Below are positions 34,290-48,406 of a DNA stretch of 64,000 bases, one piece after another; positions within the stretch are counted from its first letter, which is position 1, and each line of letters starts with the position of its first letter. Origin of the DNA: Halosaccharopolyspora lacisalsi (GTDB taxonomy: Bacteria > Actinomycetota > Actinomycetes > Mycobacteriales > Pseudonocardiaceae); the NCBI RefSeq assembly GCF_014137975.1, contig NZ_JACGWZ010000002.1, positions 434,001 to 498,000 of the forward strand. Direction: 5' to 3'. The position numbers were made by a program, and so were the translations under genes. The notes below the pieces were generated by a model. It was not told the DNA's origin and ran no database searches. It saw nothing but the letters and a program-made list of their open reading frames with translations.

Positions 34290-35963
34290 ATGTCCATCGC
34301 AGCGGCCGGGCGTCAGGCCATGTCCGCGATGAGTGAAGGCCAGGGATTCTCCGAAGTGGCCGGCCAGGCCACGGAAGAGGCGACCGAGGGGTTCTCGATC
34401 GACCCCGGGGACTTCCTCTCAGCACGGGAACAGGACACCTCGGCGGGGACTCGGATCGAGCAGCGAAGTGCCTCGATCGGTGAGATCGGTGCGATCGTCA
34501 ATCGCAGCGTTTCCGAACGGGGCGACAACGGCGAGTGGGTCAATGTCATTTGTCCCGTCGTCATTCCCAAGCGCAGCGCGGTGCTCAGTCTCGGCCTGCC
34601 GGTGCTGGCACTGGCCGTGCTGGCCGTGATCGGTGTGCTGGTGACCCAGTCGACGGGTGTGGGCGCGGCGTGGTTCGGCCCGCACATCTGGGTGTTGCTG
34701 GTACTCGTGGCGGTGCTGTTGTGGGCGCGTCGCAGCGTCGTCATGGTGCCGGAGGGGTGCCAGGCGATGATCACCAAGTTCAGCAAGCTGGACCGCACGG
34801 TCGGCCCGGGCCGCACGGTGCTGCTCGATCCGCGCAAGCAGGTCAGCTACGTGCTGAACACCACGCGGGAGTACCCGTTCAACGCGCCGATCAGCGAGGC
34901 ACCCACCCGGGGCGGGATCAAGGCCTCGGTCGATCTGTTCCTGCAGTTCCGCATCGAGGATCCGACGCAGTTCATGTTCGCCCTCGGCGCGGTGTCGGGC
35001 TTTTCCGACAAACTGACCAACGCGGTCAGCGAGGTCACTCGAAGCCTGATCTATCAACAGCGGGCCGAGGACATCTACGATCTCGTGGGGGAAAGCACGC
35101 AGGAGCTGCTGGAGAGCCTGAACAAGCAATTCCTGCCCGCTGTGCGACTGACCAGCGCCAACATCACTCACGCCGAGCCGTCCAACCAGCAGTACCGGGC
35201 CGATCTCGCCGCGCCGGAAATGGTGCGACTGGCCAAGGAAGCATACACCTACGAGTACGAGCTCAGTCTGCGCAAGGAGCAGAACGAGGGTGATCTGAAC
35301 AAGGAACTGGCCTCGATGAACGAGAGCCTGTCCGGTATCAGGGCCGAGATCGCCAGCCATCAGGCTCAGATGGACACCGCGCTGGAACGGGAGACCAACC
35401 GCGCCAAGGCGCAGGCGCGGCAACGCTTCGTCGAGGCGGAGAGCACGGCCAACGCCAACGCAGCCCTGCTGGAAGCCCAAGCCCTGGACATCCAGGCGGT
35501 CAGTGCGGCCGACACTCCGGAAATCCTTGAGTACCGCTACGAGCAGGACATGCTGGACAAGCTGGAGGGTCTCGCCGAGCACCTGCCGGTGCTGGTCTCC
35601 CTCGGGGACGGCGACGACATCGACTACCTGACCGCCGCGCGGCGGATGCTCGGTGTGTCCGACGAGGGGGCCGGCTTGTCCGAGACGGACGTGGCAGCGA
35701 TCCAGCAACGCACCGAGGCCATTCAGGAGCGCATCCGCGCTCGGCAGGCCGAGATCGACGAATTGCTGGCTCCCGCCGTGCCCGAGGAGGAAGCCACCGC
35801 GGAGGAAACCACCTCCGAGGAGGTTCCCGAGCGCGACCGGACCGAGCGGATCAGGGCCTCGGTGACCGACGAGTCGCTCACCGAGCGGGTCGATCAACTC
35901 AGTGCCCCGGACGACGACAGCGCGACACCGGGCAGCGAGCAGCACCAGGCAGGTGAACAGTGA
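34290..35963 (+). CDS. SPFH-domain membrane protein 1 (band 7-like, paired)
   Basis: A 557-residue protein. An acidic cytoplasmic N-terminal tail (about 1-85) precedes a VVIPK motif, then two membrane helices (about 97-115 and 128-145), an SPFH/band-7 domain (about 146-310) and a coiled coil rich in Glu/Gln/Arg (about 310-420). The C-terminus is acidic and disordered. SPFH proteins form large oligomeric rings or cages on the membrane. GGGAG precedes the ATG by 7 bases. Its stop overlaps the start of the second SPFH gene (TGATG), so both are made together, like the HflK/HflC pair, though sequence similarity to those is only general. Confidence 0.8.
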   Translation: MSIAAAGRQAMSAMSEGQGFSEVAGQATEEATEGFSIDPGDFLSAREQDTSAGTRIEQRSASIGEIGAIVNRSVSERGDNGEWVNVICPVVIPKRSAVLSLGLPVLALAVLAVIGVLVTQSTGVGAAWFGPHIWVLLVLVAVLLWARRSVVMVPEGCQAMITKFSKLDRTVGPGRTVLLDPRKQVSYVLNTTREYPFNAPISEAPTRGGIKASVDLFLQFRIEDPTQFMFALGAVSGFSDKLTNAVSEVTRSLIYQQRAEDIYDLVGESTQELLESLNKQFLPAVRLTSANITHAEPSNQQYRADLAAPEMVRLAKEAYTYEYELSLRKEQNEGDLNKELASMNESLSGIRAEIASHQAQMDTALERETNRAKAQARQRFVEAESTANANAALLEAQALDIQAVSAADTPEILEYRYEQDMLDKLEGLAEHLPVLVSLGDGDDIDYLTAARRMLGVSDEGAGLSETDVAAIQQRTEAIQERIRARQAEIDELLAPAVPEEEATAEETTSEEVPERDRTERIRASVTDESLTERVDQLSAPDDDSATPGSEQHQAGEQ

Positions 35964-37318
35964 TGGCGACCCAGCAACGCGGTTTTTCCAAGATCACCGA
36001 CGTGGTCGCGGCGTGGTCGAACATCCGCCAGCTCATCCGCGGAGGTGACGAGGGCAAGCTCGTGCCCGTGGTGATTCCGAAGGACAATCGGGGCCTCGGC
36101 TGGCTCGTGCTGCTGTTCGCGGCCCTGTACCTGGCCGGGACGGGCGCATTCAGCAGTGGCCTCGTCGCCACGGTCACGTGGGTCGGTGCCGCCCTGGCGC
36201 TGGTGCTGTCCGCGATCTCCCTGTGGCGTGGTTCGATCGTGGAGATCGAGCAGGGCACGACCGGCATCCGCAGCCGCTACGGTGCGTTCACCGACACGCT
36301 CTCTCCGGGCCGGCACTATCTGTGGTGGCCCTGGGACAAGGTGGAGTTCGTCGTGGACACCACCACGGAGATCCCGTACAATGCGCCGGTCGTGGCCTGC
36401 CCCACCGCCGAGGACGTGCCCCTGAAGGCGATCGAGTTCTTCCTGAAGTTCCGCATCGACAACCCGATCGACTTCGTGCGCACGATCGGTGCGGGCAACT
36501 TCGACGCTGTGCTCTCCAGCGCGGTGCAGGACGCGATCCGGCAACGTGCCAGGCAGGTGCGCACCGAGCAGGCCTACGACCTGCGCGGCAGCGACGTCGA
36601 GGACATGCAGGCGACGCTGAACCGCCAGCTCAGCAAGTACGGCGTGCAGATCCTCGGCGCCAACATCCCGGACGTGCAGCTGCCGGACCAGTATCAGCAG
36701 CACCTCTCCACCCGTGAGCGTGTCGCCAAGGAACTCGGCGCCTACGAGCGCGAGTGGGAACTGACCCGCAAGCAGCGCATCGACAACCTCTCCATGGAGA
36801 TCGAGCGCGCCAAGAAGACCCGCGACGCCAAGCTCGTCGAGGTCAACGCGGCCCGCAACCAAGCTCGTCAGGACGTCGCCAGGCGGCTGGAGGAGCAGGA
36901 GACCGAGGCGCAGCGAGCTCGGGGGGAGATCGAGGCTCGGGGCAGGGCCCGGCTCACCGAGTCGCAGAACGAGGCGAAGTCCCGCCAGCGGCTCGGTCAG
37001 GCCTACCGCGACAACCGCGCCGTGCTGCACTACGAGCTGGCCCGGCGCAGGCTGGAAGTCGGCGAGAAGCTCGCCGAACACGCGCCGCGTCCGGTCGTGG
37101 TGCGTGGCGGGGGTGGTGAGCAGTCGGCGTTGTCGACCCTGCTGTTGTCCCACTTCCTGCCGAGGATGAGTTCGCAGGCGTTCTCGACCGGCAACGCCAC
37201 GGCTCGGTCCGAGCAGGGCCAGGGCGAGGACCCCATGAACGAGACCGCGCAAGCGCTCGGGCAGGCAGGCGGCGAGTTCGCGCAGTCCCTGCTGGGCAAC
37301 GACAACACGGGACACTAG
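35963..37318 (+). CDS. SPFH-domain membrane protein 2 (band 7-like, paired)
   Basis: A 451-residue protein with the same plan as its neighbour. A short N-terminal tail containing a VVIPK motif is followed by two membrane helices (about 49-66 and 72-89), an SPFH domain (about 90-255) and an extended coiled coil (about 250-370) of Glu/Arg/Ala/Gln. The C-terminus is glycine-rich and ends GNDNTGH. The ATG overlaps the upstream stop; an extra GTG one codon earlier is possible. The two proteins are probably partners in one hetero-oligomer. A 42-bp palindromic terminator follows the operon. Confidence 0.8.
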   Translation: MATQQRGFSKITDVVAAWSNIRQLIRGGDEGKLVPVVIPKDNRGLGWLVLLFAALYLAGTGAFSSGLVATVTWVGAALALVLSAISLWRGSIVEIEQGTTGIRSRYGAFTDTLSPGRHYLWWPWDKVEFVVDTTTEIPYNAPVVACPTAEDVPLKAIEFFLKFRIDNPIDFVRTIGAGNFDAVLSSAVQDAIRQRARQVRTEQAYDLRGSDVEDMQATLNRQLSKYGVQILGANIPDVQLPDQYQQHLSTRERVAKELGAYEREWELTRKQRIDNLSMEIERAKKTRDAKLVEVNAARNQARQDVARRLEEQETEAQRARGEIEARGRARLTESQNEAKSRQRLGQAYRDNRAVLHYELARRRLEVGEKLAEHAPRPVVVRGGGGEQSALSTLLLSHFLPRMSSQAFSTGNATARSEQGQGEDPMNETAQALGQAGGEFAQSLLGNDNTGH

Positions 37319-38592
37319 GGACCGGGCGTGTCGTGAACGAGTGAAGCCGAGTTGACAGCGACGCCCCGCTGGTCTTTCCGGAAAGACCAGCGGGGCGTCG
37401 TGCTGCGGTGGGCGACCTCGGCGTCAGCCGATGTGGTCTTCGACCAGATCCGCGCCGCGAACGGCCCGCCGCCCTCCCGGATGTCCTGCTGCATCCGTGC
37501 GAGACCGCCCCGTACGTCCGGGTCGGACGAGACCCGTGCGACCGCGGCGCGCAGTGTTTCGGGGGTGGCCGTGTTCGTGTCCAGTCGTTCGCCGAGGCCC
37601 AGTTCCCGCAGCCGGTCGGCGTTGGCGACCTGTTCGGGCATCTGCGGCAGGGTGACCACCGGGACGGCGTAGTGCAGCGACTCCATCACCGAGTTCATCC
37701 CCGCGTGCGAGAGGAACGCCGTGGCGTGCCGCAGCACCGCCAACTGCGGAAACCGCGATCGAACCTCGAACGTGGGCGGGATCGGGCCCAGCGCTTCGGC
37801 GGGCACGTTCCCGACGGTCATCGCCACCTGCCACGCGTCGCCGAACGCCTCGATGCAGGTGCGGTAGAACTCGGGGTGATCGGTGAAGATCGTGCCCAAC
37901 GAGATGTACAGGACCGGTCCCCCGGACTCCGGGGGCGACCACGACTCGGCACGTTCTCGCACGCCCAGCAGCGGACCGAGGAAGCGGAACCGCTCGTCGA
38001 AGCTGCTCCCGGCCGGTTGGAACCGACGGGGGACGAAGACGAGGTTCAGCGCTTCGGGCACCTCCATGGTGCCCTCGACGTCGAGCTCGACGTCGTGTTC
38101 GGCGGAGAAGTCGGCGCAGTCCCCGGCGAGCTCGACCATGGTGGGGTGGTCGGCTCCGAGCCCGGCGGTCAACTGGTCATCGAGCGAGTACGCGTCGTTC
38201 GAGGCGAGGTTCGGCAACGACCGGACCACCGGCACGGCGAGCTTTTCGGCCACGAGCCGGGCGGGCCAGTTCGTCGCGTCGTAGCAGATCGCGTCCGGGC
38301 GTTGCGCGCGGCAGTGCTCGAGCAGCACCGGATAGGTCGCCCGCAGCGCCGCGAAAAAGTGCCGCAACCACGAACCGACGACGTCCGGACCCACCTCGGA
38401 AGGCGGGACGAACGGTTCCAGCGGCGGTAACGGAACCCACCGCGCACCAGCCTCGACGACGGCCTCGGAGTGCTCGGCCCCGGTGGCGTAATCGACCCGG
38501 TGCCCTCGACGTACGAGCTCCTCCACCAGCGGCGACGTCGGATTCACGTGGCCACGACCGGCCAGCGCCACGAACAGCAGGTACTTCCCCAC
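37315..38592 (-). CDS. second MGT-family glycosyltransferase, C-terminus out of frame
   Basis: A GT-B glycosyltransferase with a GTG start, opening LLFVALAGRGHVNPTSPLVEE, and the GT1 signature FLSHAGMNSVMESLHYAVP. It is a paralogue of the gene at 27858-29042. The annotated frame gives 425 residues, but the last 45 run through a perfect 42-bp terminator palindrome. In the adjacent frame the sequence reads ADLVEDHIG then stop at 37424, matching a normal MGT end. So the true gene probably ends at 37424, and a one- or two-base indel lies near 37455. Functional impact would be small, since only the last helix is changed. Confidence 0.8.
   Translation of the reverse strand: MGKYLLFVALAGRGHVNPTSPLVEELVRRGHRVDYATGAEHSEAVVEAGARWVPLPPLEPFVPPSEVGPDVVGSWLRHFFAALRATYPVLLEHCRAQRPDAICYDATNWPARLVAEKLAVPVVRSLPNLASNDAYSLDDQLTAGLGADHPTMVELAGDCADFSAEHDVELDVEGTMEVPEALNLVFVPRRFQPAGSSFDERFRFLGPLLGVRERAESWSPPESGGPVLYISLGTIFTDHPEFYRTCIEAFGDAWQVAMTVGNVPAEALGPIPPTFEVRSRFPQLAVLRHATAFLSHAGMNSVMESLHYAVPVVTLPQMPEQVANADRLRELGLGERLDTNTATPETLRAAVARVSSDPDVRGGLARMQQDIREGGGPFAARIWSKTTSADAEVAHRSTTPRWSFRKDQRGVAVNSASLVHDTPGP
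37359..37400. terminator. 42-bp perfect palindromic terminator
   Basis: CGACGCCCCGCTGGTCTTTCC (37359-37379) and its exact reverse complement (37380-37400) give a 21-bp stem without spacer. It ends the SPFH operon and, in reverse, the second glycosyltransferase. Confidence 0.85.
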
Positions 38593-38688
38593 GCCGTTGA
38601 TCCTACGGGCAGCCGCGATGTCCGCGCCGCTTTCGCCGCACGAAAACGGCCGACTGACCCCACCCGTTGCGCACGGGCGACCCCCGTG

Positions 38689-39897
38689 TCAGGACCTCTG
38701 GCCCGGGACGTCGGGGGTGTCGGTGGCCGCTTCCTGCTCGGCGACCGCCGCCGACGGTGAGGTCGCGGTCCCGGCGGGCACACCGGTGGAGGCCGTGGGC
38801 ACCTCCTTGCGCGCCACGGCCTCGGCCGCGCGCACCGCCTCGGCCACCTCCGGGCTGGTGGAGATGTCGAACCAGGACCGCACCGACTCGTCGTCCTGCT
38901 CGGGCGGGGTGGCGGGGGGCTCCTCCTGCGGAGGCTCGTAGCGGAACACGCCGTCCTCACCGGGAGCACCCAGCATCCGGGCGAAGCCCTCCAGCGACTT
39001 GCCGAAGTCGCTGGGCACCATCCACACCTTGTTGGCGTCACCCTGAGCCATCTCGGGCAACGTCTGCAAGTACTGGTACGCCAGCAGTTCGGGGGTCGGT
39101 TTGCCCTGCTTGATGGCGGCGAAGACCTTCTCGATCGACTTCGCCTCACCCTGGGCGCGCAGGTAGCGGCTGGCCCGCTCGCCCTGCGACCGCAGGATGC
39201 TGGATTGGCGCTCGCCTTCGGCGGACAGGATCGCGGCCTGCTTGGACCCCTCGGCGGACAGGATCTGCGACTGCTTCTGACCCTCGGCGGTCTTGATCGC
39301 CGACTCGCGCTCGCCCTCGGCGTTGAGGATCATCGCGCGTTTTTCCCGGTCGGCGCGCATCTGCTTTTCCATGGAGTCCTTGATGGACGGCGGCGGGTCG
39401 ATGGCCTTCAACTCCACCCGGGCCACCCGGATCCCCCACCGGCTGGTCTCCTGGTCCAGCACCCCGCGAAGCTGGGTGTTGATCTGGTCGCGGGAGGTCA
39501 GCGTGTCCTCCAGGCTCATGCCACCGACGACGTTGCGCAGCGTCGTGCTCGTGAGCTGCTCCACCCCGACGATGTAGTTGGAGATCTCGTAGACGGCCGA
39601 CCGCGAGTCGGTGACCTGGAAATACACCACGGTGTCGATCGAGACCGTCAGGTTGTCCTGCGTGATCACCGGCTGTGGGGGGAAGGACACCACCTGTTCG
39701 CGCAGGTCGATCTTGGCGCGAACCCGGTCCAGGAACGGAACGAGGAAGTTCAGCCCCGGGTCGGCCACGGTCTTGAACCGGCCGAGCCGCTCGATGACGG
39801 CGGCCGTGGCTTGGGGAATGAGCAGGACGGTCTTGACGGCCAGAACGATGACCACCAGAACGATGACGGCCAGGACGATGAGCGCGGCCATATCCAT
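38689..39897 (-). CDS. stomatin/prohibitin-type SPFH protein (QmcA-like)
   Basis: A 402-residue protein with one N-terminal membrane helix (about 5-27), an SPFH domain (about 28-210), the stomatin signature region with RWGIRVARVELKAIDPP, and a coiled coil of EGE/EGQ/EGS repeats with AEGERESAI, AEGQKQSQI and AEGSKQAAI. Unlike the two paired SPFH proteins it has the classical single-helix topology. The C-terminus (from about 320) is disordered and Pro/Glu/Thr-rich. The NfeD gene lies upstream on the same strand, 7 bases away, a common partnership in which NfeD binds the SPFH partner. Confidence 0.9.
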   Translation of the reverse strand: MDMAALIVLAVIVLVVIVLAVKTVLLIPQATAAVIERLGRFKTVADPGLNFLVPFLDRVRAKIDLREQVVSFPPQPVITQDNLTVSIDTVVYFQVTDSRSAVYEISNYIVGVEQLTSTTLRNVVGGMSLEDTLTSRDQINTQLRGVLDQETSRWGIRVARVELKAIDPPPSIKDSMEKQMRADREKRAMILNAEGERESAIKTAEGQKQSQILSAEGSKQAAILSAEGERQSSILRSQGERASRYLRAQGEAKSIEKVFAAIKQGKPTPELLAYQYLQTLPEMAQGDANKVWMVPSDFGKSLEGFARMLGAPGEDGVFRYEPPQEEPPATPPEQDDESVRSWFDISTSPEVAEAVRAAEAVARKEVPTASTGVPAGTATSPSAAVAEQEAATDTPDVPGQRS

Positions 39898-39904
39898 CAG
39901 CTCC

Positions 39905-40333
39905 CTAAGGCTCGGCAGACACGACGGCGATGGCCCCCGAGATGTCCATGACCATGACCGTCCGGCCCGTCTCCAGTACTTGGGCCTCGTCGAAGGCCCG
40001 TGCCGACCACACGTCTCCGCCGATGCGCACCCGGCCGTCCCGCGCGTCCACGGTCGATTCCACGACGGCGCGGGACCCGATCAAGGCGTCGACGTTGGTG
40101 CGCAGCTCCTGGTGGGACAGCTTGCGCTTGAGGGCGGGCCGAGCCAGCATCACCAGGCCCCCGGACAGGGCGGCGAAGACGAGGGCCTCCAGCCACACCG
40201 GTGCTCCCAACGCGGAGACCCCGGCAGTGCCTATCGCCGCGGCTCCGAGCATGAGCAGCACGAGTTCACCGGAGATCACCTCGGCTGCCACCAGCACCAA
40301 GCCCGCGATCAGCCACACCAGTGCGGCCACCAT
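39905..40333 (-). CDS. NfeD-family membrane protein
   Basis: A 142-residue protein with two or three membrane helices in the first 65 residues, followed by a soluble OB-fold domain (about 80-142) in which GSRAVVESTVDARDGRVRIGGDVWSARA matches the NfeD C-terminal domain. It is the short NfeD1b type without a protease domain. It is the first gene of the operon with the stomatin-type SPFH gene. Together they are thought to organise membrane domains; the exact function is unknown. Confidence 0.88.
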   Translation of the reverse strand: MVAALVWLIAGLVLVAAEVISGELVLLMLGAAAIGTAGVSALGAPVWLEALVFAALSGGLVMLARPALKRKLSHQELRTNVDALIGSRAVVESTVDARDGRVRIGGDVWSARAFDEAQVLETGRTVMVMDISGAIAVVSAEP

Positions 40334-40420
40334 GTACTCATGGTGACAGATGTGCCCCGTGCGGTCACCACCATCCGTGACCGAGGTGTGACCGAATGCC
40401 GCACCGCTTCGGGAGCTGCC

Positions 40421-41269
40421 CTAGGGTTGCGGCTCGGTGAGGAAGTCGATGAGCTGCTCGACGGCTTTGATCAGCGGGGGTTCGAGGTCGCGGAAATCGT
40501 TGACCGAGGCCAGGATCCGGCTCCAGCCGTCGGCGGGATCGGACCAGCCCAGCCGTGCGCAGACACCGTCTTTCCACGACTCCTCCCGCGGCACCCGGGG
40601 CCATTCGCGCAGCCCCACCGCGGAGGGTTTGACCGCCTGCCAGATGTCGACGTAGGGATGCCCGGTGAGCATGACGTGGTGCTGGTCGACGGCAGTGGCC
40701 AGTCGTGACTCCTTGCTGCCGGCCACCAGGTGATCGACCAGGACTCCCACGCGCCGCTCGGAGGTCGGGGCGAACCGCTCCAGCAGGGCGGGCAGCTCGT
40801 CCACACCGTGCAGCGGCTCCACCACCACCCCTTCCACGCGCAGGTCGTGACCCCACACGCGTTCCACGAGCTCGGCGTCGTGCAGCCCTTCCACCCAGAT
40901 CCGGCTCTGCCGCGCGGTGCGGGCACGCAGTCCGTCGACACGCACCGAACCGGAGGCCGACTGCATGCGGGGTTCCGCCGACTCCGGGCGCGGGGCCACC
41001 AGCGTGACCGGCTCGCCCTCGTGGTGAAAACCCGCGGGGCGCATCGGGAAGACCCGGTGCCGCCCGTGCCGGTCCTCCAGCACCACGTCGTGTTTTTCCG
41101 TACCGCCTCGTTCGAGACGCACCACCGCCCCGCAGAAGCCGCTGACCGGTTCTTCCACCACCAACCCGGGTTCGGCCGCGATCTCGGTGACCGGTCGTCG
41201 TCCCCGCCCGGCGCGCAGCGCGTCACTGCCGTAGTCCTTCGCACGCACGCGTTCACCGTAATCGATCAC
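40421..41269 (-). CDS. DUF3097-family protein
   Basis: A 282-residue soluble protein from a GTG start, clearly of the actinobacterial DUF3097 family. Recognisable segments are the N-terminal ending VVEEPVSGFCGAVVRLE, RIWVEGLHDAELVERVWGHDLR (a Toprim-like acidic stretch), VLVDHLVAGSKESRLA and MLTGHPYVDIWQAVKP. That layout resembles a small Toprim-like or RNase-M5-related fold, hence a possible nucleic-acid role; that is inference. No ribosome site is obvious. It is the only gene between NfeD and the TnpB remnant. Confidence 0.85.
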   Translation of the reverse strand: MIDYGERVRAKDYGSDALRAGRGRRPVTEIAAEPGLVVEEPVSGFCGAVVRLERGGTEKHDVVLEDRHGRHRVFPMRPAGFHHEGEPVTLVAPRPESAEPRMQSASGSVRVDGLRARTARQSRIWVEGLHDAELVERVWGHDLRVEGVVVEPLHGVDELPALLERFAPTSERRVGVLVDHLVAGSKESRLATAVDQHHVMLTGHPYVDIWQAVKPSAVGLREWPRVPREESWKDGVCARLGWSDPADGWSRILASVNDFRDLEPPLIKAVEQLIDFLTEPQP

Positions 41270-41486
41270 CCCAGTTCGGACCGCGCGCGTGAAGGGGGAA
41301 CCGGATACCCCGGAGAAGGGGGCGCGCAGGTGCCGGTCCGGACTCGTTGCGAGCTGCCGGGCCGAGGAGACGGTCTGCTGTGACGAGCGCGAACGGTGGA
41401 CTCGCCTCCGGGCCTGTCCAGCTGGTGACTGTCCGTTGACGTTCGTTCCCGTTCAGAAAGCGTGTCCGTCTTGAGCTGTCGTAGTG

Positions 41487-42229
41487 CTACACGGCGTTGA
41501 GGTCGGGATCAGCGCGGCAGCCGCAGTGATCGCAGGTGACGGGGTTGGCGATGACCTCCCCGGGCGACAGCACCGCCAGCGACTTCACCCCGACCGTGCC
41601 GTCCCGGGGTCGGTTCCGACTCGCGTCGTTCGATTTCCACGGACAACGACACCTGCCACCGCCCCCGGCGGAACGAGACCGTGGCCGACCGGATGCGGGC
41701 GGTGCCCCGCTGCCCGTGCCGGGCCAGTTCGCGGGGCGACTCGTGGGTGCGCACCGCCCCGATCCGGGGCAACCGCACATGCCTGCGGTCAGCCGTTGTC
41801 GGCCCGAACGCGCCGGTGGTGAACCGACACGACCACGCAGCCCGCTTCGACCGGAACCGCGGAAACCCCACCGCCCGCCCGGCACACTGCCCGTGGCGGG
41901 AGGAGTTCCAGGTGTCCAGCGCCGTGGCCAGGTTCGCCGACCCCGACGAGTACGCCTCCTTGGAGTTCTCACCCCACCACGGAGCCACCTCACCCTTGGC
42001 GGCGCTCCGGGCTTTCCGCAGGCTATAGGCCGACCACGACACGGCCGGGGTGAGCTGATCCTCAGCGAGGCCGTAGGCGTTCCGCGCCGCGCTGATCCAG
42101 CACCGCCGTCACTCGGGCCAAGCCCCCGTTGAACGCGAACCGCGCCGCACCACAGTGGGAAGCCAACGCAGCAACCTGCGCCTCGGACGGGCCCAGCACG
42201 AACCGATACGCCTGCAACACCGTCCCCAC
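41487..42229 (-). pseudogene. TnpB (OrfB, IS200/IS605-type) remnant
   Basis: Pieces in order along the minus strand: the N-terminus reading LQAYRFVLGPSEAQVAALASHCG (from 42220-42229, GGGAGGTAACC upstream), a frame shift, then YGLAEDQLTPAVSWSAYSLRKA and the core to GRWQVSLSVEIER, another shift, then GTVGVKSLAVLSPGEVIANP. Next, the sequence jumps straight to TCDHCGCRADPDLNAV, the C-terminal zinc ribbon. Most of the RuvC catalytic region and the rest of the ribbon are missing, including the first catalytic aspartate (DLGV reads as KS). Normal length is about 400 residues. No partner TnpA is seen. Confidence 0.85.
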
Positions 42230-42736
42230 CCTGGTTACCTCCCTACTCGATACCTTGCGTGATCATGGAGTTCCCGAGGGTGACCCATCCCAGACGGCGC
42301 GGTCCCCTCGCTCCCAGCAGCGGACATCCTCGGAAACAGCGCGACACCGCTGCACCGCACCCCTCCGCCGTGAGCTTCCTCCACCGACCAAGACCGGGCC
42401 ACACCATGCTCGGCAACCCACCACGCCCCACACCTGGCGTTACGAACCCCCATCCAGACGACGCACAAAGAGACACAACCACGAACAGCCAAGCACCCCG
42501 ACGTTCCCCCGATCGGCTACTCCGACGAATCGGAGTGTGGGAGAACGTGCTTCCGGCCCGTTCGCGCCTGCCCTGGTCAGTCGTGGGCGGCCGACGGCTT
42601 TTGGTCGTTTTCCACAACTGGGACCGGGTAACGTGCACTGTTCACGACATGGCGCCGGCAGCCGGTGGGCGGCAGGGTGAAGGAGCCGTCGTGCCGCGGC
42701 ACGCACATCGTTGATCTACAGGAGAGGCTCGATCGG
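42230..42736. other. intergenic region upstream of the carboxylase
   Basis: About 500 bases with no gene I can support; open frames have poor codon bias. It holds the carboxylase ribosome site (GGAGAGG, 42721-42727) and a possible transposon end. Confidence 0.4.
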
Positions 42737-48184
<5,448 letters not shown>

Positions 48185-48406
48185 TCTCCGGCGCCACGGG
48201 AGGACATGGTCAGCCTGCCCGTGGACCGGCCGTCTGCACCGGTCATGCCGAACCCCGTCGCGCGCGACGGGGTTCGGCAGCTGACGTCGAAAGAACCGTC
48301 ATGTGGCTGCTACCGCTCGGTGCGGTCTCCGCGCTCTCCGCCCCGGAGCCGGGAACGGGGGGTCGAATCCGTATCCTTGGTGGACGTGCCATGCCCAAGT
48401 GCCACT

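Noticed and set aside
42243-42714. Open frames upstream of the carboxylase
   Set aside because: No homology, poor codon bias, and they overlap the carboxylase ribosome site.
48350-48375. tRNA T-loop-like GGTCGAATCC
   Set aside because: Flanking bases do not form a five-base-pair T stem, and no acceptor, D or anticodon arms could be placed.
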